In this document: in pieces, positions 8,722-17,025 of the stretch
Layout of the letters: each line of letters begins with the position of its first letter
Numbering within the stretch: the stretch's first letter is position 1
Assembly (NCBI GenBank): GCA_035524955.1
Contig: DATLFG010000089.1
Span: forward strand, 31,337-95,336
Source: CAMLFJ01 sp035524955
GTDB lineage: Bacteria > Methylomirabilota > Methylomirabilia > Rokubacteriales > CSP1-6
Reading direction: 5' to 3'
Length of the DNA: 64,000 bases
Notes under the pieces: model-generated
Seen by the model: only the letters and a program-made list of their open reading frames with translations
Told to the model about the DNA's origin: nothing
Databases searched by the model: none
Made by a program: the position numbers and the translations under genes

Positions 8722-9698
8722 GCCGGGCCGAGCCGCGGCACGATCTGGTGGGCCTCGGTGAGGTGATGCTGAGGCTGGCCGCCCGGCCGCCGCAGCGGCT
8801 CGAGCAGGTCCAGGACCTGGACGTCCAGATCGGCGGCACCGAGGCGAACGTGGCGGCGGCCTGCGCCCGGCTCGGGTTGCGCACCGCCTTCATCTCGGTG
8901 CTGCCGTCCGAGCACGCGTGGGGCGACCGCACGATCCGCGAGCTGTCGGGCCACGGGGTGGACTGCCGCGGGGTGCTGCGGCGCCCGGGCCAGCGCATGG
9001 GCCTGTACTTCATCGAGTACGGCATGGCGCCGCGCCCGGTCCGCATCCTCTACGATCGGCGCGACTCCGCGTTCAGCCGTCTCGTGGCGGAGGACGTGGA
9101 CTGGACGCTGATCCGGAGCGCGCGGCTCGTCCACCTGACCGGCGTGACCGCCGCGCTCGGAGCGAACATCCGCGAGGTCGTCCGCCGCGCGCTCGCGGAA
9201 GCGGAGGCGGCGGGCGTACCCGTCTCCTTCGACGTGAACTACCGCTCCCGGCTCTGGAGCCCGAAGGAGGCGCGCGACTTCCTCGGCGAGATCCTGCCGC
9301 GCCTGGGCTATCTCTTCATCGGCTCGGACGACGCGGCCACCGTGCTCGAGCTGGACGGCCCGCCCGAGCGGGTGCTGGACGGGCTACATCGCCTCGCGCC
9401 CTCGGCCACCATCGCCCTCACACTGGGTGAGGCCGGGTCGGCGGCGCTCACCGACCGAGGCGTGATTCGGCCGTCCCGGCTCTACACCGTCTCGGTGGTG
9501 GACCGCGTGGGGGCGGGCGACGCCTACGCGGCCGGCTTTCTCTGGGCCACTCTGACCGGCCGCGGCGCCCAGCAGGCGGTGGACGCCGCGACCGCGCTGG
9601 CCGCGCTCAAGTGCACGATCTGGGGTGACGTGCCGGTGGTGACCCGGGCCGAGCTCGACGAGCTGCTGGCCACGGACAGCACCGAGATCCGCCGCTAG
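8718..9698 (+). CDS. PfkB-family sugar kinase (KDG kinase-like)
   Basis: Ribokinase-fold kinase of 326 residues, the usual length for the family. It carries the N-terminal substrate-site glycine motif (IGGTEANVAAACARLG, about 35-50) and the C-terminal PfkB signature VVDRVGAGDAYAAGF (about 265-280), whose Asp is the catalytic base, together with the anion hole GAGD. The order and spacing resemble 2-keto-3-deoxygluconate kinase, which makes KDPG for the Entner-Doudoroff route, but fructokinase or another keto-sugar kinase is possible. It starts with GTG at 8718, overlapping the previous stop, and is followed after nine bases by the lipid kinase gene. Cytoplasmic. Confidence 0.85.
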   Translation: MSRAEPRHDLVGLGEVMLRLAARPPQRLEQVQDLDVQIGGTEANVAAACARLGLRTAFISVLPSEHAWGDRTIRELSGHGVDCRGVLRRPGQRMGLYFIEYGMAPRPVRILYDRRDSAFSRLVAEDVDWTLIRSARLVHLTGVTAALGANIREVVRRALAEAEAAGVPVSFDVNYRSRLWSPKEARDFLGEILPRLGYLFIGSDDAATVLELDGPPERVLDGLHRLAPSATIALTLGEAGSAALTDRGVIRPSRLYTVSVVDRVGAGDAYAAGFLWATLTGRGAQQAVDAATALAALKCTIWGDVPVVTRAELDELLATDSTEIRR

Positions 9699-9707
9699 CG
9701 AGAGGCC

Positions 9708-10583
9708 GTGGCGCGCTCCGCCGTCCTCGTCTACAATCCCGGCTCCGGCCAGCGCAGCGACCGCTTCCACTCGATCACGCGCATGGTGGACGCCATCCGC
9801 GCGCGCGGCATCACGGTCACCACGCAGGTGACCACGGGGCCAGCCGACGCCACGCGGCTCACCGCGGCGGCGCTGGAGGCGCGGGTGGACCTGGTCATCG
9901 TCCACGGCGGTGACGGCACCGTGAACGAGGTCATGCAGGTCATGGTCGGCACGGCCACGCCCCTCGCGGTATGGCCGGGCGGCACCTCCAACGTCCTGGC
10001 CGGGGAGCTCGAGCTCCCGGGGGGGATCGACCTCCTCGCCGATGTCTTCGCGGCCCAGCGGACGCGGCGCGTGTCGGTGGGCCGGGCCGGGGAGCGCTAT
10101 TTCCTCCTCATGGCCGGGGTCGGCCTCGATGCCGACGTCGTGCGGACGGTCAACCCGGGGCTCAAGCGCCTGACCGGTGAGGGCGCGTACTGGATGGCGG
10201 GCCTCCGCCAGCTCACCGACTGGCACCCGGAGCACTTCATGCTGGAGACCGAGGCGGGTCAGCACAGCGCGACCTTCGCGGTGGTGGCCAACGCGGCGTC
10301 CTACGGCGGCGGGCTTCGCTTCGCCCCGGAAGCGCGGATGGACGACGACCTGCTCGACATCTGCCTCTTCGACTCCACCCAGCGGCACCGCTTCGCCCGT
10401 TACCTGGCCGCGGCCCTTACCGGCTCGCACCTCGGCATGGCCGGGGTGACGTACTTCAAGACCCGCCGCGCGGTGGTCCGCGGCGACGCCAGCCGCTTCG
10501 TGCAAGTGGACGGCGAGCTGCTCGGCCCGCTGCCCGTCATCTTCGAATGCGTGCCGGATGCCCTATCCCTGGTGGTGCCGTAG
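9708..10583 (+). CDS. Diacylglycerol kinase-like lipid kinase (DAGK_cat)
   Basis: Protein of 291 residues of the DgkB/YegS/LCB5 family, which transfers phosphate from ATP to diacylglycerol, sphingoid bases or related lipids at the cytoplasmic membrane face. Visible motifs: VYNPGSG near the N-terminus, the nucleotide loop HGGDGTVNEV (about 66-75), WPGGTSN (about 90) and the C-terminal substrate domain with MAGVGLDADVV. The start is GTG at 9708, nine bases after the sugar kinase stop. The gene is the third of a likely operon with the DUF3108-like protein and PfkB kinase; nothing in the neighbourhood names the lipid substrate. Confidence 0.88.
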   Translation: MARSAVLVYNPGSGQRSDRFHSITRMVDAIRARGITVTTQVTTGPADATRLTAAALEARVDLVIVHGGDGTVNEVMQVMVGTATPLAVWPGGTSNVLAGELELPGGIDLLADVFAAQRTRRVSVGRAGERYFLLMAGVGLDADVVRTVNPGLKRLTGEGAYWMAGLRQLTDWHPEHFMLETEAGQHSATFAVVANAASYGGGLRFAPEARMDDDLLDICLFDSTQRHRFARYLAAALTGSHLGMAGVTYFKTRRAVVRGDASRFVQVDGELLGPLPVIFECVPDALSLVVP

Positions 10584-10603
10584 AGCGCGGGCTCCAGCGG
10601 TGG

Positions 10604-10609
10604 TATAGT
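10604..10609 (+). promoter_or_regulatory. -10 box TATAGT, leaderless-type spacing
   Basis: TATAGT ends 8 bases before the helicase ATG at 10618, with no Shine-Dalgarno in between. A -35 match is not obvious. Confidence 0.5.
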
Positions 10610-10617
10610 CTCGCCTG

Positions 10618-13524
10618 ATGGCGGAGGGAGGGCGGGGCGCCGAGCGGATCCTCGAAGGGCTGAACGCGCCCCAGGCGGCGGCGGTCACCCACGAGACCGG
10701 CCCCCTGCTCATCATCGCGGGCGCGGGCACCGGCAAGACCACCGTCATCACCCGACGCATCGCGTACCTCATCGCGACACGCGTCGCGCGCCCGTCCGAG
10801 ATCCTTGCGCTGACCTTCACCGACAAGGCGGCGGCCGAGATGGAAGAGCGCGTGGACACCCTCGTGCCCTACGGCTACGCCGATGTGCGGATCGCCACGT
10901 TCCACGCCTTCGGCGACCACCTCATCAAGGAGAACGCGCTCGAGCTGGGGCTCACCCCGGATTTCCGGGTGCTGACCCGGGCCGAGCAGATCCTCTTCCT
11001 GCGCGACCACCTCTTCGAGTTCCCGCTCCGGCACTACCGCCCGCTCGGCGATCCCACCCGGCACCTCCACGCCATCCTCACCCAGTTCAGCCGCCTGAAG
11101 GACGAGGACGTGGGCCCCGACGAGTACCTGGCGCACGCCGAGGCGCTGCGGGCCGCCGCCGCCGCCGACGAATCGCGCCTCGCCGCCGAGCAGCACCTCG
11201 AGCTCGCGCGGACCTACGCGCAGTACCAGACCCTGATGGCCCGACTCGGCCAGATCGACTTCGGCGACCAGATCGTCGAGGCGCTGCGCCTCTTCCGCAG
11301 CCGCCCGCACATCCTGCGGCGCTATCAGGGCCGGTACCGGTACATCCTGGTGGACGAGTTCCAGGACACCAACTACGCGCAGTTCGAGCTGGTGAAGCTG
11401 CTGGCGGCCTTGCATCGCAACGTGGCGGTGGTGGGCGACGACGATCAGGCCATCTTCCGCTTCCGCGGCGCGTCCATGAGCAACATCCTCGACTTCGACC
11501 GGACTTATCCGGACGCGCGCCAGGTCGTGCTGCAGGAGAATCGCCGGTCGCCCCAGGCGGTCCTGGACGCGGCCTACCGGCTCATCCAGCACAACAATCC
11601 CGACCGTCTTGAGGTGGCCCAGAAGATCGACAAGCGGCTCGTCTCCACCCTGGGGCCGGGGGAAGCGCCGCGGCACCTCCCCTTCGACACCGTCTCCACC
11701 GAGTCCGACCAGGTGGCCGAGCTGATCCGGGAGGAGCACGAGCGGGGCCGGCCCTATCGCGACTTCGCGGTGCTGGTGCGGGCCAACCACGACGCGGACC
11801 ACTACCTGCGCGCGCTGAACATGCGCGGGATCCCGTGGACCTTCTCGGGCAACGCCGGCCTCTACGGGCGGCCCGAGGTTCGGCTGCTCATCGCCTTCCT
11901 CCGCAGCGTGGTCTACACCGACGACTCGGTCAGCCTCCACTACCTCGCGTCCTCCGGCGTCTACCAGGTCCCGATCGTGGACCTGACGAATTGCGCGACG
12001 TACGCGAACCGCAAGAACCGCCATCTCTTCGACGTGCTGCACGACGTCCCCGCCGACCTGGCGGTGAGCGACGAGGGGCGTCTCGCGATCGGCCGGCTGG
12101 TGGCGGATCTGAGTCGCTACATGGAGCTGGGCCGCGAGCATCCGACCGGCGAGGTGCTCTACCAGTTCCTGGTGGACTCCGGGCTCATGACTCGCTACGC
12201 GAAGGCCCCCGCGGAGCTCGAGCAGGAGGTGCAGAACGTCAGCAAGTTCTTCACCCGCGTCAAGGACGCGGCGCGGGTGCTCAAATACGACAACGTGCGC
12301 GAGTTCGTGAGCCACCTGGACGCGCTGATGGACGCGGGCGACGATCCCGCGGTGGCGGAGGCCGACACCGAGACGCCGGCGGTGCACGTGCTCACCGTGC
12401 ACAAGTCCAAGGGGCTCGAGTGGCCGATCGTCTTCATGGTGGACTGCGTGCAGAACAAGTTCCCGTCCACCCGGCGGTCCGATCCCCTCGAGATGCCGAC
12501 CGGGCTCATCAAGGACCTGCTGCCCACCGGCGACTTCCACGAGCAGGAGGAGCGGCGCCTCTTCTACGTGGGCATGACCCGCGCCAAGCAGCGCCTCTAC
12601 CTCACCAGCGCGGAGGACATGGGGGGCAAGCGGAAGTGGAAGGTGAGCCAGTTCGTGCTGGAAGCGCTCGACCTGCCGAAGGACGCGGCGCGCCCGTTCC
12701 GGGCGCAGGCCATCGAGGAGCTCCGGCGCCTGGCGCCGGCCCCGGAGCCGGCGGGCCTCGGGCTGGCCCCGATCCCGGACGACGAGCCGCTCACGGTGAG
12801 CCACCGGCAGGTGGACGACTACCAGACGTGCCCGCTCAAGTACCAGTTCATCCACATCCTGCGCATCCCGCTGCGCCAGCACCACTCGGTGGTCTACGGC
12901 AACGCGCTGCACAAGGCGGTGGAGTTCTACCTCCGCCGGCGCGCCGCGGGCAACTACACTTCGCTTGAGGCCTTCCTGCTCGCCTTCGACAACGCCTGGC
13001 GCAACGAGGGCTTCCTCACCCGCGAGCACGAGGAGCAGCGCAAGCGGGCGGGCGTGGCGGCGCTGACACGCTTCTATCACGAGGAGGAGGCCTCGGGGCG
13101 GAAGCCCACCGACGTGGAGCGCGAGTTCGGCTTCACCCTCGGCCCGGACCGGGTGCGCGGGCGCTTCGACCGGGTGGACGAGACGCCGGCCGGCCTGGTG
13201 ATCGTGGACTACAAGTCGAGCGACGTCACCGACCAGAAGAAGGCCGACCAGCGCGCGAAGGAGAGCCTCCAGCTCGAGATCTACGCGCTGGCGCAGCACG
13301 AGATGACAGGCCGCCTGCCCGCGCGGGTGGAGCTGCACTTCCTCGAGTCGGGCCTGGTCGGGCGCCACACGCCCACCGAGCCGGATCTGGCGAAGGCCCG
13401 CGAGGCCATCGCGGAGTCGGCGCGGGGCATCCGGCGCCGCGAGTTCGAGGCGACCCCCGAGTACCAGGCCTGCCGCTATTGCCCCTACAATCAGATCTGC
13501 CCGAGCACCGCGACCCGGGAGTGA
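10618..13524 (+). CDS. UvrD/Rep-type helicase fused to Fe-S PD-(D/E)XK nuclease
   Basis: Fusion of 968 residues. The N-terminal 650 form an SF1A 3'-5' helicase: Walker A AGAGTGKTTVITRR (about 35), Walker B VDEFQDTN (about 246), motif III VVGDDDQAIFRFRGA (about 275), motif V VHKSKGLEWP (about 595) and motif VI LFYVGMTRAKQ (about 645). The C-terminal 250 form a RecB/Cas4-type nuclease: TCPLKYQF, GNALHKAVEFY, FDRVDE and VDYKSSD (catalytic Asp-x-Lys), ending in CRYCPYNQICP. The four cysteines (one in TCPLKY, three at the end) match the Fe-S staple of AddB/AdnA-type nucleases. Expected role: double-strand break end processing or repair in the cytoplasm. No AddB, AdnB or RecC partner is adjacent, so it may act alone or with an unlinked subunit. 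ATG start; a -10 box sits just upstream. Confidence 0.9.
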   Translation: MAEGGRGAERILEGLNAPQAAAVTHETGPLLIIAGAGTGKTTVITRRIAYLIATRVARPSEILALTFTDKAAAEMEERVDTLVPYGYADVRIATFHAFGDHLIKENALELGLTPDFRVLTRAEQILFLRDHLFEFPLRHYRPLGDPTRHLHAILTQFSRLKDEDVGPDEYLAHAEALRAAAAADESRLAAEQHLELARTYAQYQTLMARLGQIDFGDQIVEALRLFRSRPHILRRYQGRYRYILVDEFQDTNYAQFELVKLLAALHRNVAVVGDDDQAIFRFRGASMSNILDFDRTYPDARQVVLQENRRSPQAVLDAAYRLIQHNNPDRLEVAQKIDKRLVSTLGPGEAPRHLPFDTVSTESDQVAELIREEHERGRPYRDFAVLVRANHDADHYLRALNMRGIPWTFSGNAGLYGRPEVRLLIAFLRSVVYTDDSVSLHYLASSGVYQVPIVDLTNCATYANRKNRHLFDVLHDVPADLAVSDEGRLAIGRLVADLSRYMELGREHPTGEVLYQFLVDSGLMTRYAKAPAELEQEVQNVSKFFTRVKDAARVLKYDNVREFVSHLDALMDAGDDPAVAEADTETPAVHVLTVHKSKGLEWPIVFMVDCVQNKFPSTRRSDPLEMPTGLIKDLLPTGDFHEQEERRLFYVGMTRAKQRLYLTSAEDMGGKRKWKVSQFVLEALDLPKDAARPFRAQAIEELRRLAPAPEPAGLGLAPIPDDEPLTVSHRQVDDYQTCPLKYQFIHILRIPLRQHHSVVYGNALHKAVEFYLRRRAAGNYTSLEAFLLAFDNAWRNEGFLTREHEEQRKRAGVAALTRFYHEEEASGRKPTDVEREFGFTLGPDRVRGRFDRVDETPAGLVIVDYKSSDVTDQKKADQRAKESLQLEIYALAQHEMTGRLPARVELHFLESGLVGRHTPTEPDLAKAREAIAESARGIRRREFEATPEYQACRYCPYNQICPSTATRE

Positions 13525-13533
13525 ACCCGATAT

Positions 13534-13570
13534 CCCCTCTCCCCTCAGGGGAGAGGGCAGGGTGAGGGGG
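13534..13570. repeat. REP-like palindromic element, copy 1
   Basis: A 10-base perfect stem around a TCA loop (core 13535-13557, arm CCCTCTCCCC) followed by the tail CAGGGTGAGGGG. A near-identical copy lies at 51363-51397. The tail places a GAGGGG purine run just before the next start codon, so it may serve as the ribosome-binding site of the hydrolase gene. Confidence 0.8.
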
Positions 13571-13574
13571 ACCC

Positions 13575-14375
13575 ATGAAGCTCAACGCGAACGGCATCGA
13601 CATCAGCTACGAGATCGAGGGCGACGGCCCGGTGGTGACGTTCAGTCACTCGCTCGCCTGCAGCCTCTCGATGTGGGACGAGCAGGTGCGCGCCCTCAAG
13701 GGCCGCTACCGCGTCCTGCGCTACGACACGCGCGGCCACGGGCAGACCACCGCGCCCGCGGGCGCCTACACCCTGGAGCAGCTCGCCGAGGATCTGAAGG
13801 GGCTCCTCGACGGGCTCGGCATCCGGGAGACCCACTTCGTGGGTCTCTCGATGGGCGGCATGATCGGGCAGATCTTCGCGCTCAAGTACCCGGCCATGGT
13901 CCAGAGCCTCGCGCTCTGCGACACCACGAGCCGCTACGCGCCGGGCGCCGCCGCGACCTGGGAGGACCGCATCAAGACGGTGGGCGCCAAGGGCATGGAG
14001 CCCATGGTCGGCCCCACGCTCGAGCGTTGGTTCACCGCGCCCTTCCGGGCGCGCCGCAAGGACCTGATGGAGCGCGTCGGCGCCATGATCCGCGCCACGC
14101 CCGCCGCGGGCTACATCGGCTGCTGCCACGCGCTGCCGAAGATCAACGCCACCGAGCGGCTCCGGGGCGTGCGCTGCCCGGCGCTGGTGATCGTGGGCGA
14201 GGAGGACCCCGGCACCCCGGTGGAGATGGCGCGTGAGATCCACGCGGCGCTGCCCGCGGCGGAGCTGGCCGTGCTGTGCCGCGCCTCGCACCTGTCGAAT
14301 CTCGAGCAGCCCGAGGAGTTCAACCGGGTGCTCGGCGGCTTCCTCGACAAGCTCACCGGCCGGACCAAGCTCTAG
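13575..14375 (+). CDS. Alpha/beta hydrolase, 3-oxoadipate enol-lactonase-like
   Basis: Protein of 266 residues with the alpha/beta hydrolase fold. Catalytic residues can be read: nucleophile Ser in GLSMGGMIG (about residue 94), acid Asp in GEEDPGTP and base His in RASHLSNLEQPEEFN. Length, the N-terminal 'GDGPVVTFSHSLA' oxyanion loop and the C-terminal 'SNLEQPE.FN' match PcaD-type 3-oxoadipate enol-lactonases, which open the lactone in the beta-ketoadipate pathway. No other pca genes are nearby, so the true ester or lactone substrate may differ. ATG at 13575 follows the REP-like element, whose GAGGGG could be the Shine-Dalgarno. Cytoplasmic. Confidence 0.8.
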   Translation: MKLNANGIDISYEIEGDGPVVTFSHSLACSLSMWDEQVRALKGRYRVLRYDTRGHGQTTAPAGAYTLEQLAEDLKGLLDGLGIRETHFVGLSMGGMIGQIFALKYPAMVQSLALCDTTSRYAPGAAATWEDRIKTVGAKGMEPMVGPTLERWFTAPFRARRKDLMERVGAMIRATPAAGYIGCCHALPKINATERLRGVRCPALVIVGEEDPGTPVEMAREIHAALPAAELAVLCRASHLSNLEQPEEFNRVLGGFLDKLTGRTKL

Positions 14376-14394
14376 CGGGAGCCCGACCCGCTCG

Positions 14395-16107
14395 ATGCCC
14401 CCGACCCGCTCGGCGGCGGCCGTCGTTCGACAGATCCGCCTCTGGGCGGGCCTCGTGCTGTTCACGTATCTCACCACGCACTTCCTCAACCACAGCTTCG
14501 GGCTGATCTCGATCGACGCCATGCTGGCGGGCCGCGAGTGGTTCGTGCTCCTCTGGCGGAGCCGGCTCGGCACCCTCGCGCTCTACACCGCCTTCACCGT
14601 CCACCTCCTCCTCGCGTTCTGGTCCCTCTACCGGCGGCGGACGCTCCGGATGCCCGCATGGGAAGCCACGCAGCTCACGCTCGGCCTGACCATCCCGCCG
14701 CTCCTCGTCTGGCACGTGGTCGGTACCCGCCTGGCGCACGAGGTGGCCGGCACGCAGGACACCTATACCCTCGTCGTGCTCGCGCTCTGGCAGCTCGATC
14801 CGGTGGCCGGGCTGCGCCAGAGCGTGGCCCTGGTCATCGCCTGGCTCCACGGCTGCGTGGGGCTGCACTTCTGGCTGCGGCTGCGCCCGTGGTACCCGCG
14901 GCTCTCGCGCGCGATCTACAGCGGATTCCTGCTCCTGCCGGTGCTCGCCCTGCTCGGCTTCGCGGGGGCGGGGCGCGAGATCTCGCGGCTCGCGCAGGAC
15001 CCGGCCTTCGTGCCGCGGGTGCTCGCGGCCGCGCACCTGCCGAGCCCCGAGCAGCGAGTGGTGCTCGGGCGCGTCGCGCGCGGGTTCTTCTGGGGGCATC
15101 TGGGCGCGATCGCCCTGGTCCTCGCCGCGCGGGCCGCGCGCGAGCAGGTCCGCCGCCGCCAGGGTGTCCGCGTGAGCTATCCCGGCGGCCGCGATGTGCT
15201 GGTGCCCGCGGGCTTCAGCGTCCTCGAAGCGAGCCGCTTCGCGGGCATCCCGCACGCCTCGGTGTGCGGCGGGCGCGGCCGCTGTTCCACCTGCCGCGTG
15301 CGCGTGATCCGCGGCGAGGAGCACCTGTCGACGGCCACGATGGACGAGCTGCGCGTGCTGGGGCGCGTGGGGGCGCCCGCCCACGTGCGCCTGGCCTGTC
15401 AGGTCCGACCGCGTCGCGACCTCGCGGTGGTACCGCTCGTGCCCGCGGGGGCGGGCCCGATCGAGGCGCTCCCGAGCGAGCACCGGGACGGCGAGGAGCT
15501 GACGATCGCGGTGCTCTTCGCCGACCTGCGCGGCTTCACCCGCCTGGCCGAGCGCAAGCTCCCCTACGACGTCGTCTTCATCCTGAACCGCTACTTCGAG
15601 GCGGTGGGCGGCGCCATCACCGACACCGGCGGTGTCGTCAACCAGTTCACGGGCGACGGCGTGATGGCCCTCTTCGGGGTGGACGGGGGGCCGGAGGCGG
15701 GCTGCCGGCAGGCCGTCCGCGCGGCCGGCGCCATGGTCGCCCGCGTGGAGGAGCTGAGCCGCACGCTCGCGGACGACCTCGACACCGCGCTGCGGCTGGG
15801 CATCGGCATCCACACCGGGTCCACCGTGGTCGGCCAGATGGGCTACGCGTCCACGACCTATCTGACCGCGGTGGGCGACTCCGTGCACGTCGCGGCCCGC
15901 CTCGAGGCCCTCACGAAGGACTACGCCTGCGAGCTGATGCTGTCCGAGGACGTCGCGCGGCGCGCGGGGCTCGACATGGCCGACCATGCCCGCCACGAGC
16001 TGACCGTCCGCAACCGCGAGGCCCCGCTGGCGGTGTTCGTGGTGCCGGATGCCCGGCGCTTGGCCGAGCGCCTCGCGCTCGGGGGTGATAGAGTCGTCGC
16101 CACCTAG
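14395..16107 (+). CDS. Membrane cytochrome b-like / 2Fe-2S ferredoxin / class III adenylate cyclase fusion
   Basis: Three-part protein of 570 residues. Residues 1-255 hold several hydrophobic helices with conserved histidines, like the heme-binding SdhC/fumarate reductase b-type anchor. Residues about 260-350 are a plant-type 2Fe-2S ferredoxin domain: C-x5-C-x2-C (SVCGGRGRCSTC) plus a later Cys in RLACQ. Residues about 365-545 are a class III cyclase catalytic domain with metal Asp in LFADLRGFT and in FTGDGVMALFG, and the Arg of HVAARLE. Two changes from the usual cyclase residues are seen: the Lys of the purine site appears as Gln (NQFTGDG), and the transition-state Asn of GDxVN is His (GDSVHVAARL). 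Inferred role: cAMP or cGMP production controlled by redox or electron flow at the membrane. ATG 14395 is used; in-frame sequence upstream lies inside the hydrolase gene. Confidence 0.85.
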   Translation: MPPTRSAAAVVRQIRLWAGLVLFTYLTTHFLNHSFGLISIDAMLAGREWFVLLWRSRLGTLALYTAFTVHLLLAFWSLYRRRTLRMPAWEATQLTLGLTIPPLLVWHVVGTRLAHEVAGTQDTYTLVVLALWQLDPVAGLRQSVALVIAWLHGCVGLHFWLRLRPWYPRLSRAIYSGFLLLPVLALLGFAGAGREISRLAQDPAFVPRVLAAAHLPSPEQRVVLGRVARGFFWGHLGAIALVLAARAAREQVRRRQGVRVSYPGGRDVLVPAGFSVLEASRFAGIPHASVCGGRGRCSTCRVRVIRGEEHLSTATMDELRVLGRVGAPAHVRLACQVRPRRDLAVVPLVPAGAGPIEALPSEHRDGEELTIAVLFADLRGFTRLAERKLPYDVVFILNRYFEAVGGAITDTGGVVNQFTGDGVMALFGVDGGPEAGCRQAVRAAGAMVARVEELSRTLADDLDTALRLGIGIHTGSTVVGQMGYASTTYLTAVGDSVHVAARLEALTKDYACELMLSEDVARRAGLDMADHARHELTVRNREAPLAVFVVPDARRLAERLALGGDRVVAT

Positions 16108-16216
16108 CACGAGGAGGGGGAATGGCGGTCGAGCGCCGGGGGCCGTTCTGGGACAGGGTCGAGGGCCGGGTGCCCGCGCCGCCCGTGGTCCCGTTCCAGA
16201 TGCTTCGATCGCCGGC

Positions 16217-17005
16217 ATGAGTCGCCACGGCCACCTCGCGCCGGCGCCGGCGGCGGCGGCGCCCGAGCCCACGTTCGCCGAGCAGGCGCGGACCCTCGTC
16301 CATCTGGGACGGCCCGGCGCGCTCGGCACGCTCTCGCGCCGTCACCCGGGCCATCCCTTCGTCTCGGTCATGCCCTACGCCACGGACGAGCGGGGCCGGC
16401 CCCTGCTGCTCATCAGCCGCCTCGCCATGCACACGCAGAATCTCGAGGCCGACTCCCGCGCGAGCCTGCTGGTCACCCGGGCCGGGGACGGCGGCGACGA
16501 CCCGCTCGCGCTGGCCCGGGTGACCCTCATGGGCCGGGCCGCCCGGGTCGAGGTCGGCGCGCGCGACGCCGCGCGCCGCGCCTACCTGGCCCGCCATCCG
16601 AACGCGGCCCACTGGGTCGACTTCGAGGACTTCGGGTTCTGGCGGCTCGATCTCGCCGACGTCTATTTCGTCGGCGGCTTCGGCGCGATGGACTGGGTAG
16701 AGGCGGCGGGTTACGAGGCCGCCCGGCCGGATCCGCTGGCCGATTCCGCGGCCGGCATCACCACGCACATGAATCGCGATCACGCGGACGCGCTGATCGC
16801 CTACGCGCACGTGCTCGGCGGCCTCGAGGCCGACGCCGCGGAGATGGTGGCGGTGGATCGGCTCGGCTTCACGCTCCGGGTCCGCACGCGCGAAGGGCTT
16901 CGCGGGTGCCGGATCCCGTTCGCCCGTGAGGTCGCGGCCCCCGAGGAGTGCCGAGCGGTGTTGATCGAGATGCTCGAGGCCTGTCGCAAGCGTACCGCAA
17001 CCTGA
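16217..17005 (+). CDS. HugZ-like FMN/heme protein (PNPOx fold plus DUF2470)
   Basis: Protein of 262 residues. The N-terminal 150 have the split-barrel pyridoxamine-phosphate-oxidase fold (LGTLSRRHPGHPFVSVMPYA, LLISRLAMHTQNLEAD, ASLLVTR), as in HugZ/HutZ. The C-terminal 80 contain the DUF2470 motif HMNRDHADALIAYA, which supplies the heme-ligating His in HugZ proteins. The family degrades or stores heme or acts as a flavin-dependent reductase in the cytoplasm. ATG 16217 is chosen because the fold starts soon after; an upstream in-frame start would overlap the cyclase gene. It precedes the carbamoylase by 20 bases and may share its transcript, though a metabolic link with ureide breakdown is not evident. 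Confidence 0.8.
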   Translation: MSRHGHLAPAPAAAAPEPTFAEQARTLVHLGRPGALGTLSRRHPGHPFVSVMPYATDERGRPLLLISRLAMHTQNLEADSRASLLVTRAGDGGDDPLALARVTLMGRAARVEVGARDAARRAYLARHPNAAHWVDFEDFGFWRLDLADVYFVGGFGAMDWVEAAGYEAARPDPLADSAAGITTHMNRDHADALIAYAHVLGGLEADAAEMVAVDRLGFTLRVRTREGLRGCRIPFAREVAAPEECRAVLIEMLEACRKRTAT

Positions 17006-17025
17006 TCCCACCGGAGGAGACGCCC

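Noticed and set aside
8718..10583. Entner-Doudoroff operon based on the KDG kinase-like gene
   Set aside because: Neighbours are a DUF3108-like protein and a lipid kinase; no KDPG aldolase or dehydratase is present.
10537..13368. Very long open frame antisense to the helicase-nuclease gene
   Set aside because: Rich in Arg, His, Gly and Leu with no domain motif; typical mirror of a high-GC gene whose codons end in G or C.
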